From Parazoarcus communis (GTDB taxonomy: Bacteria; Pseudomonadota; Gammaproteobacteria; Burkholderiales; Rhodocyclaceae): a stretch of DNA of 64,000 nucleotides. Location: positions 1,178,001 to 1,242,000 of the forward strand of contig NZ_CP022188.1 of NCBI RefSeq assembly GCF_003111665.1, written 5' to 3'. Below, piece after piece: positions 57,060 through 64,000 of this stretch. The translations under genes and the position numbers were made by a program. The stretch's first letter is position 1. Each line of letters starts with the position of its first letter. The notes under the pieces are model-generated. The model had not been told where the DNA came from. It saw only the letters and a program-made list of their open reading frames with translations, and ran no database searches.

Positions 57060-58667
57060 ATGCCTGCTTCCGAAGCATTCTCGCGTCGTCATCTCGCACT
57101 GGCATTCGCCATTCTCATGCCGTTTCTGGCGCTCGCGCTACAGCTCCGGCTGTGGACCTCGATTGAGCCGCTTGCCTTCGTACTCTTCTATCCCGCGCTC
57201 GTCGTCAGCAGCTGGATCGGGGGACGTTCGGGCGGCACCATCGCCCTGATCCTGTCCATCGTGCTTGCCGACTGGTTCTTCATGGCGCCCCTGCAATCGC
57301 TGCGCGTCGACGACCCGGCCCATATCGCAAGGATCGTCGCATTCTCGCTGATCGGCATTCTGATCATCTATGCGCACCACCGCTTTCAGCTCCGCACCGA
57401 GCGCTACCAGAACACGACCGAAAACATCGATGACGTGGTCTGGGTGCTCGACGCGGAGACCCAGCGCCTGCGCTACGTCAGCCCATCGATCGTCAAGCAG
57501 CTCGGGTTCGCGCCCGCCGAGATCATGGCATTACCCATCGAGAGCGCCCTGACCCCGACGATTGCAGCTCAGGTGCGCTGTCTGGCGGCGGGCGACACGG
57601 CGCTCGGCAATACGGTCACCGAGGAAGTCAGAAAGACGCGCAAGGATGGCTCGACGGTCTGGACCGAGGTTGTCATGACCCAGGCGCGCAATCAGAGAAC
57701 GGGCAAGCAGGAAGTCCACGGCGTCAGTCGCAATATCACCGCGCGCAAGTACGCCGAAGAACAGCTGAAGGTCAGCGAACAGCGGATGCGCAAGATGCTC
57801 GACAACATCCCCACCGCGATTGCGTGCTGCACGCTCGGAAGCAAGGCCGAGATCGTGTTCCTGAACCGGCAGTTCGTACGCATTTTCGGCTACAGCCTCG
57901 ACGAGATCCCCGACCTCGGCACCTGGGAGCAGTTGTCCTATCCCGACGAACAATCCCGGCGCAACCTGACGCTGCCGTGGGAAATGGCCGTGGGTACGAT
58001 CCCCAGGGAAAGCGCCGAGGGCATGGAATCGCGCATCCTGTGCAAGAACGGGTCGATGCGCGATGTCCTGATCAATGCCGACCGGCTCGAGGACATGATG
58101 CTGGTGTCCTTCACCGACATCACCGAGCGCAAGCAGGCCGAGCAGCGCCTGCGCCACATGGCGCAGCACGATGCGCTCACGGATCTGCCCAATCGCGTCC
58201 TGTTCGACGAACATGTCAGCGTCGCACTCGCCACCGCGCGTCGCGAGGGAAGCCGCTTCGGCCTCATGTTCATCGACCTCGACCACTTCAAGAAAGTGAA
58301 CGATACGATGGGCCATCGCATCGGCGACCTGTTGTTGCTCGAGGTCAGCCAGCGCCTGCGCCAGGCCGTGCGCGAATCAGACATTCCCGCACGTCTCGGC
58401 GGGGATGAGTTCGTGGTGCTGCTGCAACACGTGCACCATGCCGGCGATGCCTTGCGGGTTGCAGAGAAGATCCGGACCCGACTCGGCGAGCCGTTTTCAA
58501 TCGAAAACAATACCTTCTCGATTTCAGCCAGCCTCGGAATCGCGATCTATCCCGATCACGGCAAGGATTCAATCAGTCTTGCACGCAATGCGGATACCGC
58601 GATGTACCACGCCAAGCAAAGCGGACGCAACGCGATCACCCTCTCCGAATCCGGCGCGGCTGCGTGA
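57060..58667 (+). CDS. Membrane-bound PAS-domain diguanylate cyclase
   Basis: A 535-residue protein that should make cyclic di-GMP from GTP. It has an N-terminal DUF4118-like membrane region with three to four helices (residues about 10-105), two PAS domains (about 115-235, YQNTTENIDDVVWVLDAETQRLRYVSPS; about 245-365) and a GGDEF domain to the end. The active-site motif is LGGDEFVVL, and an RxxD inhibitory site (RESD) sits five residues before it, so the enzyme is probably active and product-inhibited. No EAL domain is present. The signal for the PAS domains is unknown. Confidence 0.92.
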   Translation: MPASEAFSRRHLALAFAILMPFLALALQLRLWTSIEPLAFVLFYPALVVSSWIGGRSGGTIALILSIVLADWFFMAPLQSLRVDDPAHIARIVAFSLIGILIIYAHHRFQLRTERYQNTTENIDDVVWVLDAETQRLRYVSPSIVKQLGFAPAEIMALPIESALTPTIAAQVRCLAAGDTALGNTVTEEVRKTRKDGSTVWTEVVMTQARNQRTGKQEVHGVSRNITARKYAEEQLKVSEQRMRKMLDNIPTAIACCTLGSKAEIVFLNRQFVRIFGYSLDEIPDLGTWEQLSYPDEQSRRNLTLPWEMAVGTIPRESAEGMESRILCKNGSMRDVLINADRLEDMMLVSFTDITERKQAEQRLRHMAQHDALTDLPNRVLFDEHVSVALATARREGSRFGLMFIDLDHFKKVNDTMGHRIGDLLLLEVSQRLRQAVRESDIPARLGGDEFVVLLQHVHHAGDALRVAEKIRTRLGEPFSIENNTFSISASLGIAIYPDHGKDSISLARNADTAMYHAKQSGRNAITLSESGAAA

Positions 58668-58796
58668 CGGACCCAGAGCACGGCCGCACGCCCTCAGCAC
58701 CACCTCGCTCCGCGGCAAGCGCCAGCGCACGGGAATGATTGAGTCCCGACGCGGGAAGCCCGGATGCCGGGTTGCGCATCATGGGTCTGCAGTCGT

Positions 58797-58958
58797 TCAG
58801 TTGTAACCCAGTTGCACCACATCGATCAGCTCGGGGCGCTCGGCGCAGTCCGGCGTCATCGACGTGCACGGCGCCGTCTGTGCAGCGGCCAGCGCAAACG
58901 AGCGAATGGCATTGATCTGGGACATGTCGGCGTTAAGGGCGTTGGCGGCAACTTGCAT
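58797..58958 (-). CDS. Small hypothetical protein (53 residues) with strong ribosome binding site
   Basis: The reading frame MQVAANALNADMSQINAIRS... has AGGAGC 7 bases upstream of the ATG, a convincing ribosome binding site for so short a frame. The product is Ala-rich at the N-terminus and has two cysteines; I do not recognise a family. It is monocistronic between the diguanylate cyclase and the GcvA-like regulator, in an AT-rich promoter-like region. Confidence 0.5.
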   Translation of the reverse strand: MQVAANALNADMSQINAIRSFALAAAQTAPCTSMTPDCAERPELIDVVQLGYN

Positions 58959-59150
58959 AGTTTTGCTCCTGAATGTGAAATCAAATGTAATCGCGAGCGC
59001 TGCTTGCAAACACTTCTCAAAGAAAAGTATTTACACAAATGTTTCTGTTAAACAATGACTTGCAGAACCCAAGGAGCGCCATTCTTGTCGCAGTACAATC
59101 CCTTTTCAAACGAAATAGAATACGAAGATCATGAGTTACAGGAATGAACC

Positions 59151-60086
59151 ATGCGTCGCCGCATACCGAGCATCGAGTCGCTGACAGCCTTCGAGGCCTC
59201 CGCCCGCCACCTCAGCTTTACCCGTGCGGCCGATGCACTGTCACTGACGCAGAGTGCAGTGTCCAAGCAAGTGGCAGTGCTGGAGGATGATCTCGGCGTG
59301 CGCCTGTTCAACCGCATCAAGAAGCGCATCTCGCTGACCGAGGCCGGGCAGCTCTACTTCAGGCAGGTCGTCGACGGGCTCGACCGGCTCGAGCGCGACA
59401 CGGTGTCGATCATGACCCACCGCGGCGCCGGCGACGTGCTCGAACTGGCGGTGATTCCGACCTTCGCTGCGCGCTGGCTGATCCCGCGCCTGCCCGACTT
59501 CCAGCGCAGCAACCCGGGCATCACCCTCAACCTCACGACACGGTCCGATCAGTTCCTGTTCAACGACACCGTGTTCGATGCAGCGATTCACTTCGGCGAG
59601 TCGGTGTGGCCCGGGGCAACGAGCACCTGGCTGTTCGGCGAAGAAATGATTCCGGTGATGTCGCCCGCACTGTTGCGGCAGCAAGCGTGCGAAGAGCCCG
59701 CCGCGCTGGCATGTTTCCCCCTGCTCCATCAGTCCGCGCGCCACAATGCGTGGCGGCGCTGGTTCGAAACGGCCGGGGTCACGGCGGTCGAAGCCATTGG
59801 CGGGCCGCGCTTCGAACTGTTCTCGCTGTTGGCCGAAGCGGCCCGCGCGGGCCTTGGCGTTGCGCTGGTACCGCGCTTTCTGGTGCTGGACGAACTGGCC
59901 TCGGGCGACCTGGTCGCGCCCTTCGACATCATCCTGACCGAGGACCTCGCCTACTACCTGGCGTGCCCGGAGAGTCGGCAGGACCGCGCCGCCGTGCAGC
60001 GCTTTTCAGGCTGGCTGCTTGCCCAGGCGGAGATGTACCGGGCGACACACCCCGCGGATCATTCCCCGGAGCTGTCGCCCCCGTGA
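59151..60086 (+). CDS. LysR-family transcriptional regulator, GcvA-like
   Basis: A 311-residue LysR regulator; its N-terminal motif RRRIPSIESLTAFEASARHLSFTRAADAL followed by LTQSAVSKQVAVLEDDLGVRLF is typical of the GcvA subgroup. The effector-binding domain (LELAVIPTFAARWLIPRLPDFQ) is normal length. Its target is not evident: the next gene is convergent and the small ORF upstream is divergent (192 bases away), which could be its target. Confidence 0.9.
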   Translation: MRRRIPSIESLTAFEASARHLSFTRAADALSLTQSAVSKQVAVLEDDLGVRLFNRIKKRISLTEAGQLYFRQVVDGLDRLERDTVSIMTHRGAGDVLELAVIPTFAARWLIPRLPDFQRSNPGITLNLTTRSDQFLFNDTVFDAAIHFGESVWPGATSTWLFGEEMIPVMSPALLRQQACEEPAALACFPLLHQSARHNAWRRWFETAGVTAVEAIGGPRFELFSLLAEAARAGLGVALVPRFLVLDELASGDLVAPFDIILTEDLAYYLACPESRQDRAAVQRFSGWLLAQAEMYRATHPADHSPELSPP

Positions 60087-60125
60087 GCGGGCCGGCCGCA
60101 AGCGCGCCAGACCCGGGGTCCGGTT

Positions 60126-60701
60126 TCAGGCGAACGGCGCCACACCGATCAGCGACAGGTGCAGATAGCGCACGAACACGAACCAGCCCACCAGGCCCAC
60201 GATCAGCGCCACGGCGTCGCGCGCGATCCTGCCTTCACGAACCAAGCCCTGTGCGCGGTCGCGTTTGCGGGAGCTGACGAAATCCATGATCGCCCATGCC
60301 AGGAAGCTGCCGAACAGCAGCACATCGCCCAGGGTGCCGTTGGCGATCAGGTGCGACAGCGCCCACAGCTTGACCCCGGCGACCATGGGATGACCGATCC
60401 TGGCCTTGATCAGCGTTCCGGGCACGTAGGCGGCGGCAAGGAGCACGAAAGCGGGCAGGGTGAGCAGGGCGGCAAGGTGGCGCGTCCACATCGGCGGCAC
60501 CCACAGCACGACGGGGTCCATGCGCATCTGCCCGTAGCCCCACACGATGAGCACGAAGCCGATGAGCGACACGATGGAATAGGCAAGCTTCCATTTCATC
60601 ATGCCGTAGTGTTCGATGTAGCGATTACGGTTGTCTTCGGCGAAGATCCGGCTCGAATGGGTGGAGAAGAACAGCAGAAGCCCGATGATGAATGCAGTCA
60701 T
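60126..60701 (-). CDS. NnrU family membrane protein
   Basis: A 191-residue integral membrane protein with six hydrophobic segments. FIIGLLLFFSTHSSRIFAEDNRN and the HPMVAGVKLWALSHLIANGTLGDVLLFGSFLAWAI segment are the NnrU/isoprenylcysteine-methyltransferase-like signature. NnrU was first linked to nitric oxide metabolism in denitrifiers, but many paralogues have unknown roles. The ATG at 60701 was chosen. Confidence 0.85.
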   Translation of the reverse strand: MTAFIIGLLLFFSTHSSRIFAEDNRNRYIEHYGMMKWKLAYSIVSLIGFVLIVWGYGQMRMDPVVLWVPPMWTRHLAALLTLPAFVLLAAAYVPGTLIKARIGHPMVAGVKLWALSHLIANGTLGDVLLFGSFLAWAIMDFVSSRKRDRAQGLVREGRIARDAVALIVGLVGWFVFVRYLHLSLIGVAPFA

Positions 60702-60793
60702 GCGAAAACGCCCCGTTCGAATAGTCAAGTATCGGACCGATCTTAGCAGCCTGCGGCTGCTCTAGAATGACGGCTTTTCCGCGGGGTACAGGA

Positions 60794-61099
60794 ATGAAAC
60801 TCAACCAGATCCCGATGGGCGCCCGCTTCGAATACAAGGGCATGGTCCTCACCAAGACCGGCCCGATGACCGCAGCCGCGGAGAAGGGCGGCCAGCACTT
60901 CATCCCCAAGTTTGCCGTACTCAAGCCGGTGGCAGGCGAGCCCTCGCCACTGCCACCGGCCGAATCGCGCACGCTCGATGCCGACAAGGTGCTCGCCGCG
61001 TTCGAAACCTATCATTCAATGGCATTGCGCCTCGCCGACGAGACCGCGCGGGCAGAGCTGGCTGCTGCCCGTGCGCGCTTTCTCGCAGCACTGAACTGA
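60794..61099 (+). CDS. Hypothetical protein (101 residues)
   Basis: A small soluble protein. The N-terminal MKLNQIPMGARFEYKGMVLTKTGPMTAAAE resembles an SH3-like or small beta-barrel segment and the rest is a helix rich in Ala, Arg and Glu. AGGA stands directly upstream of the ATG. A known family is not recognised, but the N-terminal motif (short G-x-R-F-x-Y-x-G strand pattern) is seen in other short Betaproteobacterial proteins. Confidence 0.65.
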   Translation: MKLNQIPMGARFEYKGMVLTKTGPMTAAAEKGGQHFIPKFAVLKPVAGEPSPLPPAESRTLDADKVLAAFETYHSMALRLADETARAELAAARARFLAALN

Positions 61100-61118
61100 A
61101 TTCAATCCGGAGCCGACC

Positions 61119-61598
61119 ATGAAGCCCACAAGCCCTGTTGCCCTGCCTGCAGCGGACGTGCCGCTGCGTGCGATCCTGTCGAACTACCCGAAGGTGTTTG
61201 CAGCACGCATGGCAGGGCGGGAGAAACGTGCGCTCGGCGATGCCTTCGGACTGTCGAACTTCGGCGTCAACCTCACCCGTCTGCCGCCCGGTGCGGTATC
61301 CGCGCTGCGTCATTCGCACTCGAAGCAGGATGAGTTCATCTACATTCTCGAAGGCCATCCCGTGCTGCACACCAACGCCGGCGAAACCCGCCTCGCACCT
61401 GGCATGTGCGCCGGCTTCAGGGCAGGAAGCGGCGACGCACACCAGCTCGCCAATCCGGGCGACGCCGATGTGGTCTATCTGGAAATCGGCGACCGTACAG
61501 CGGGCGACAGCGTCGTCTACCCGGACGATGACATCCAGGCCACACGGCGTGACGGCCGCTGGGAGTTTGCGCACAAGGACGGCACAACCTACGACTGA
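61119..61598 (+). CDS. Cupin domain-containing protein
   Basis: A 159-residue single-domain cupin. Motif 1 is LRHSHSKQDEFIYILEGHPVLHTNAGETRLAPG (metal-binding His, His, Glu) and motif 2 is GSGDAHQLANPGDADVVYLEIGDR. It may bind a metal and act on a small substrate, but the reaction cannot be read from sequence. It is 20 bases behind the preceding small gene and probably in one transcription unit with it. Confidence 0.85.
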   Translation: MKPTSPVALPAADVPLRAILSNYPKVFAARMAGREKRALGDAFGLSNFGVNLTRLPPGAVSALRHSHSKQDEFIYILEGHPVLHTNAGETRLAPGMCAGFRAGSGDAHQLANPGDADVVYLEIGDRTAGDSVVYPDDDIQATRRDGRWEFAHKDGTTYD

Positions 61599-61670
61599 GC
61601 GCGGCGTCAGGAAGATGGCAGCGCGCTGCGCCTCAGGCAAACACTCGCCACATTTTTTGCGGAGAACGGC

Positions 61671-62714
61671 ATGACAGAGCAGACACACCTTGGTACGGCG
61701 TTGCCAATCATTCAGGCGCCGATGGCGGGGGTGCAGGGCAGCGCGCTCACCATTGCCGTGTCAAACGCGGGCGGACTGGGATCACTGGCCTGCGCAATGC
61801 TCACCCCGGATGCGCTGCTCAAGGAACTGCAGGCGATAAAGGCGGGCACGGACAGGCCCTACAACCTCAATTTCTTCTGCCACACGCAACCCGAACACAG
61901 CAGCGAGCGTGAACAGGCATGGCGGGCCACGCTCGCCCCCTATTACGCCGAATTCGGCATCGACCCGGAGATGATTCCGAGCGCCGCCGGCAGGGCACCC
62001 TTCACCGCTGCGACAGCCGATCTGATCGAACCCTTCAAGCCCCCCGTCATCAGTTTCCACTTCGGCCTGCCGGACCCGACGCTGCTCGCACGGATCAAGG
62101 CCTGGGGAACACAGGTCCTGTCCTCGGCAACCACGGTCGAGGAGGCGCAATGGCTTGAGGCTGCGGGGGTCGATGCGGTGATCGCGCAGGGGCTGGAGGC
62201 CGGCGGCCACCGCGGCATGTTCCTGAGCGACGACATCACGACCCAAACCGGCACCTTCGCCCTGGTGCGACGCATTGTGCGGGCAGTCGATATCCCGGTG
62301 ATTGCAGCGGGCGGTATCGCCGACGCCGAAGGTGTGGCTGCGGCGATGAGGCTCGGGGCGGCAGGGGTGCAGATCGGCACCGCCTACCTGCTGTGCCCGG
62401 AAGCCAGCACCAGCGCCGTTCATCGCGCTGCGCTGCAAAGCCCTGATGCCGCGCACACTGCACTCACCAACCTGTTCAGCGGCCGGCCAGCACGCAGCAT
62501 CGTCAATCGCTTCATCGCCGAGCTGGGGCCCCTGTGCCGCGCTGCACCAGCGTTTCCGCTGGCATCGACTGCCATCGCGCCACTGCGTGCCGCGGCCGAG
62601 GCGCTTGGCAGTGGCGCGTTTTCGCCGCTGTGGTGCGGCCAGCACCCACCGCGCTACGCGGATCTGGATGCTGCCAGCCTTACCCGGGCACTGGCGTCCA
62701 TGACGCAATCCTGA
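61671..62714 (+). CDS. Nitronate monooxygenase-like FMN enzyme
   Basis: A 347-residue TIM-barrel flavoprotein of the nitronate monooxygenase (2-nitropropane dioxygenase) family. Visible motifs are LPIIQAPMAGVQGSALTIAVSNAGGLGSLACAML at the N-terminus, VDAVIAQGLEAGGHRGMF and the FMN phosphate-binding AAGGIADAEGVAAAMRLGAAGVQIGTAYLL. It oxidises nitronates such as propionate 3-nitronate in known cases; the substrate here is inferred. It follows the cupin gene by 73 bases. Confidence 0.88.
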   Translation: MTEQTHLGTALPIIQAPMAGVQGSALTIAVSNAGGLGSLACAMLTPDALLKELQAIKAGTDRPYNLNFFCHTQPEHSSEREQAWRATLAPYYAEFGIDPEMIPSAAGRAPFTAATADLIEPFKPPVISFHFGLPDPTLLARIKAWGTQVLSSATTVEEAQWLEAAGVDAVIAQGLEAGGHRGMFLSDDITTQTGTFALVRRIVRAVDIPVIAAGGIADAEGVAAAMRLGAAGVQIGTAYLLCPEASTSAVHRAALQSPDAAHTALTNLFSGRPARSIVNRFIAELGPLCRAAPAFPLASTAIAPLRAAAEALGSGAFSPLWCGQHPPRYADLDAASLTRALASMTQS

Positions 62715-62888
62715 GCAGGCCGGAAGCGGGCGCTTGAATCCCCCACCCTGTGGACTAGCTTTAACGCAGCAGCCCGGATAGACCCGTCGGCGCCCGCGAA
62801 GCACGCCGGCAGGCGCTACGCGCGGTGCAGCATCCGATTCATGCCCGGCGCCGTCCCGCACCGCGGCTTTGCGCCTGGAGAAGCAGTC

Positions 62889-63863
62889 ATGCCGCAACTC
62901 GACGATCTGCCACCACTTGCCGTCCAGGCCGATATCGCCGCCCTGCACGCGCATCTTGACGACGTGATTCCGTCAAAGCGTCTGGATGAAAACCTGCTGA
63001 TCGCGACCTGGAACATCCGCGGCTTCGCCTCGCTCACCCGGGAATGGACCGCGGGCGAACACGACTCCCCCAAGCGCGATCTGCGCGGACTGCTGGCGAT
63101 TGGCGAGATCGTCCGGCGCTTTGACGTGATCGCGCTGCAGGAGCTCAAAGGCGATCTCAGGGCCTTGCGCGACCTGATGAAATGGCTGGGCCCGAACTGG
63201 GCCTTCCTGATGACCGACGTGACTGCGGGCCCGCAGGGCAACGGCGAGCGCATGGCTTACCTGTTCGACCGCCGCAGGGTGGAGCTCTCAGGGCTCGCCT
63301 GCGAACTGGTAGTGCCTCAGGAGTGGCTGGATGAGATCCGGCCCGACGCACTGCAACGCCAGTTTGCCCGCACACCCTATGCAGTCAGCTTTCGCTCCGG
63401 GCCGGCCACCTTCATCCTGGCCACCCTGCACGTCACCTACGGGGCGAGCGCCGCTGGCCGCATTCCGGAACTGCGCGGCATTGCGCGCTGGATGCGCAAG
63501 TGGGCAGACAACACCAACGCCTGGTCGCAAAGCCTGATCGCACTTGGCGACTTCAACATCGACCGCCGCGGCGACCCGCTGTGGCAGGCCTTCACCTCGA
63601 CCGGACTGACGACGCCGCCAGATCTCGACGCAGTGCCGCGCTCGATCTTCACCCGCGCGGAAAATTCCTCAACGAACAAGCATTACGATCAGGTCGCGTG
63701 GTTCACCGGCGACGACGGCAAGGCCCAGCTCAACATGACTTACCGCCGCGGTGGCTACGTTGATTTTCTGCCGTTCGTGTACCGGGAGCTCGATCTGAGC
63801 AAGAGTGCGGTGTCGTATCGCGTCTCCGACCACTACCCGCTGTGGGTTGAATTCGGTCTGTGA
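62889..63863 (+). CDS. Endonuclease/exonuclease/phosphatase (EEP) family protein
   Basis: A 324-residue protein of the EEP superfamily. Active-site motifs are all present: LLIATWNIRGFAS, DVIALQELKGD, LGDFNIDRRGD and the C-terminal SDHYPLWVEF. The family covers DNA repair nucleases, sphingomyelinases and phosphodiesterases; no signal peptide is seen, so a cytoplasmic nucleic-acid or phosphoester substrate is possible. The ATG at 62889 is preferred because the upstream extension has no similarity. Confidence 0.85.
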   Translation: MPQLDDLPPLAVQADIAALHAHLDDVIPSKRLDENLLIATWNIRGFASLTREWTAGEHDSPKRDLRGLLAIGEIVRRFDVIALQELKGDLRALRDLMKWLGPNWAFLMTDVTAGPQGNGERMAYLFDRRRVELSGLACELVVPQEWLDEIRPDALQRQFARTPYAVSFRSGPATFILATLHVTYGASAAGRIPELRGIARWMRKWADNTNAWSQSLIALGDFNIDRRGDPLWQAFTSTGLTTPPDLDAVPRSIFTRAENSSTNKHYDQVAWFTGDDGKAQLNMTYRRGGYVDFLPFVYRELDLSKSAVSYRVSDHYPLWVEFGL

Positions 63864-63886
63864 CGCGAACCGGACACTGAATGCGT

Positions 63887-64000
63887 TCAGTGTGCCGATG
63901 CGCGCGCCGGCGCCGACACATCGAGCGGCTTGTGCTCGACCCAGATCAGTTTGCTCGTATCAAAGCCGAGCGCACTCGCCTTGCTCACCAGACGCTCCCG
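63887..64000 (-). CDS. 3' end of an unidentified gene (cut by window edge)
   Basis: The last 37 codons plus stop of a minus-strand gene. The C-terminus reads ERLVSKASALGFDTSKLIWVEH followed by a short Ala-rich tail. Codon use fits the chromosome. Too little is visible for identification. It converges with the EEP gene. Confidence 0.55.
   Translation of the reverse strand, partial: RERLVSKASALGFDTSKLIWVEHKPLDVSAPARASAH

Overview
The window reads as chromosomal DNA of a GC-rich Betaproteobacterium, probably Rhodocyclales (Azoarcus/Thauera-like). This is inferred from the replication-origin gene order (mnmE-yidC-rnpA-rpmH on the minus strand, diverging from dnaA-dnaN-gyrB on the plus strand), the rsmB-DUF4390-ntrY block, and the general character of the proteins. 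No 16S or other strict taxonomic marker is present.

Left core (1-13740): the start of an NtrY-like sensor kinase, a DUF4390 protein, rsmB, a TauE/SafE permease, a trans-aconitate methyltransferase, a small cysteine-rich protein, mnmE, yidC, rnpA, rpmH, then dnaA, dnaN and gyrB. Two parS-type palindromes (2607-2622 and 3409-3424) and a perfect DnaA box (8322-8330) fit an origin-proximal location.

Island (13746-46944): directly after the gyrB stop codon lies a 33.2-kb Tn7-like transposon. Its ends are inverted TGTAGCG... sequences with internal CATAAA-TGGCA repeats, and a 5-bp direct repeat GGTTT flanks it. It encodes its own tnsA-tnsB-tnsC-tniQ operon with overlapping genes. The cargo to the left is a DISARM anti-phage locus read leftwards: cytosine methyltransferase, drmD, drmMI, a KAP-family NTPase, drmA, drmB, drmC. 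It mixes class 1 genes (drmD, drmMI) with a class 2-like C5-cytosine methylase and adds a KAP NTPase that is not a standard DISARM part. drmMI is split by a complete IS3-family element with a 3-bp target duplication (GAC). Between the DISARM locus and the tns operon lie decayed genes: a SRAP gene with an amber codon, a truncated and frameshifted umuC, and an IS5-family transposase with several stops. To the right of tniQ are an unknown protein, an AvcD/DcdV-type anti-phage dCTP deaminase with a small downstream ORF and a hairpin-rich noncoding upstream region, a two-helix membrane protein with a zinc ribbon, and a CoiA-like protein.

Immediately right of the transposon, after the GGTTT repeat, there is a second left-end-like sequence (46950-47044). 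It suggests an earlier related element used the same site.

Right core (47159-64000): a pyrophosphatase-like protein, an MscS channel, a LysR regulator divergent from a DHA2-type MFS transporter, an Ask_Ect-type aspartate kinase divergent from an Ldh-family reductase, a YadGH-type ABC exporter, a zinc-ribbon membrane protein, a PAS-GGDEF diguanylate cyclase, a GcvA-like LysR regulator, an NnrU-like protein, a cupin, a nitronate monooxygenase-like enzyme, an EEP-family nuclease/phosphatase, and the 3' end of one more gene. No tRNA, rRNA or CRISPR array was seen.
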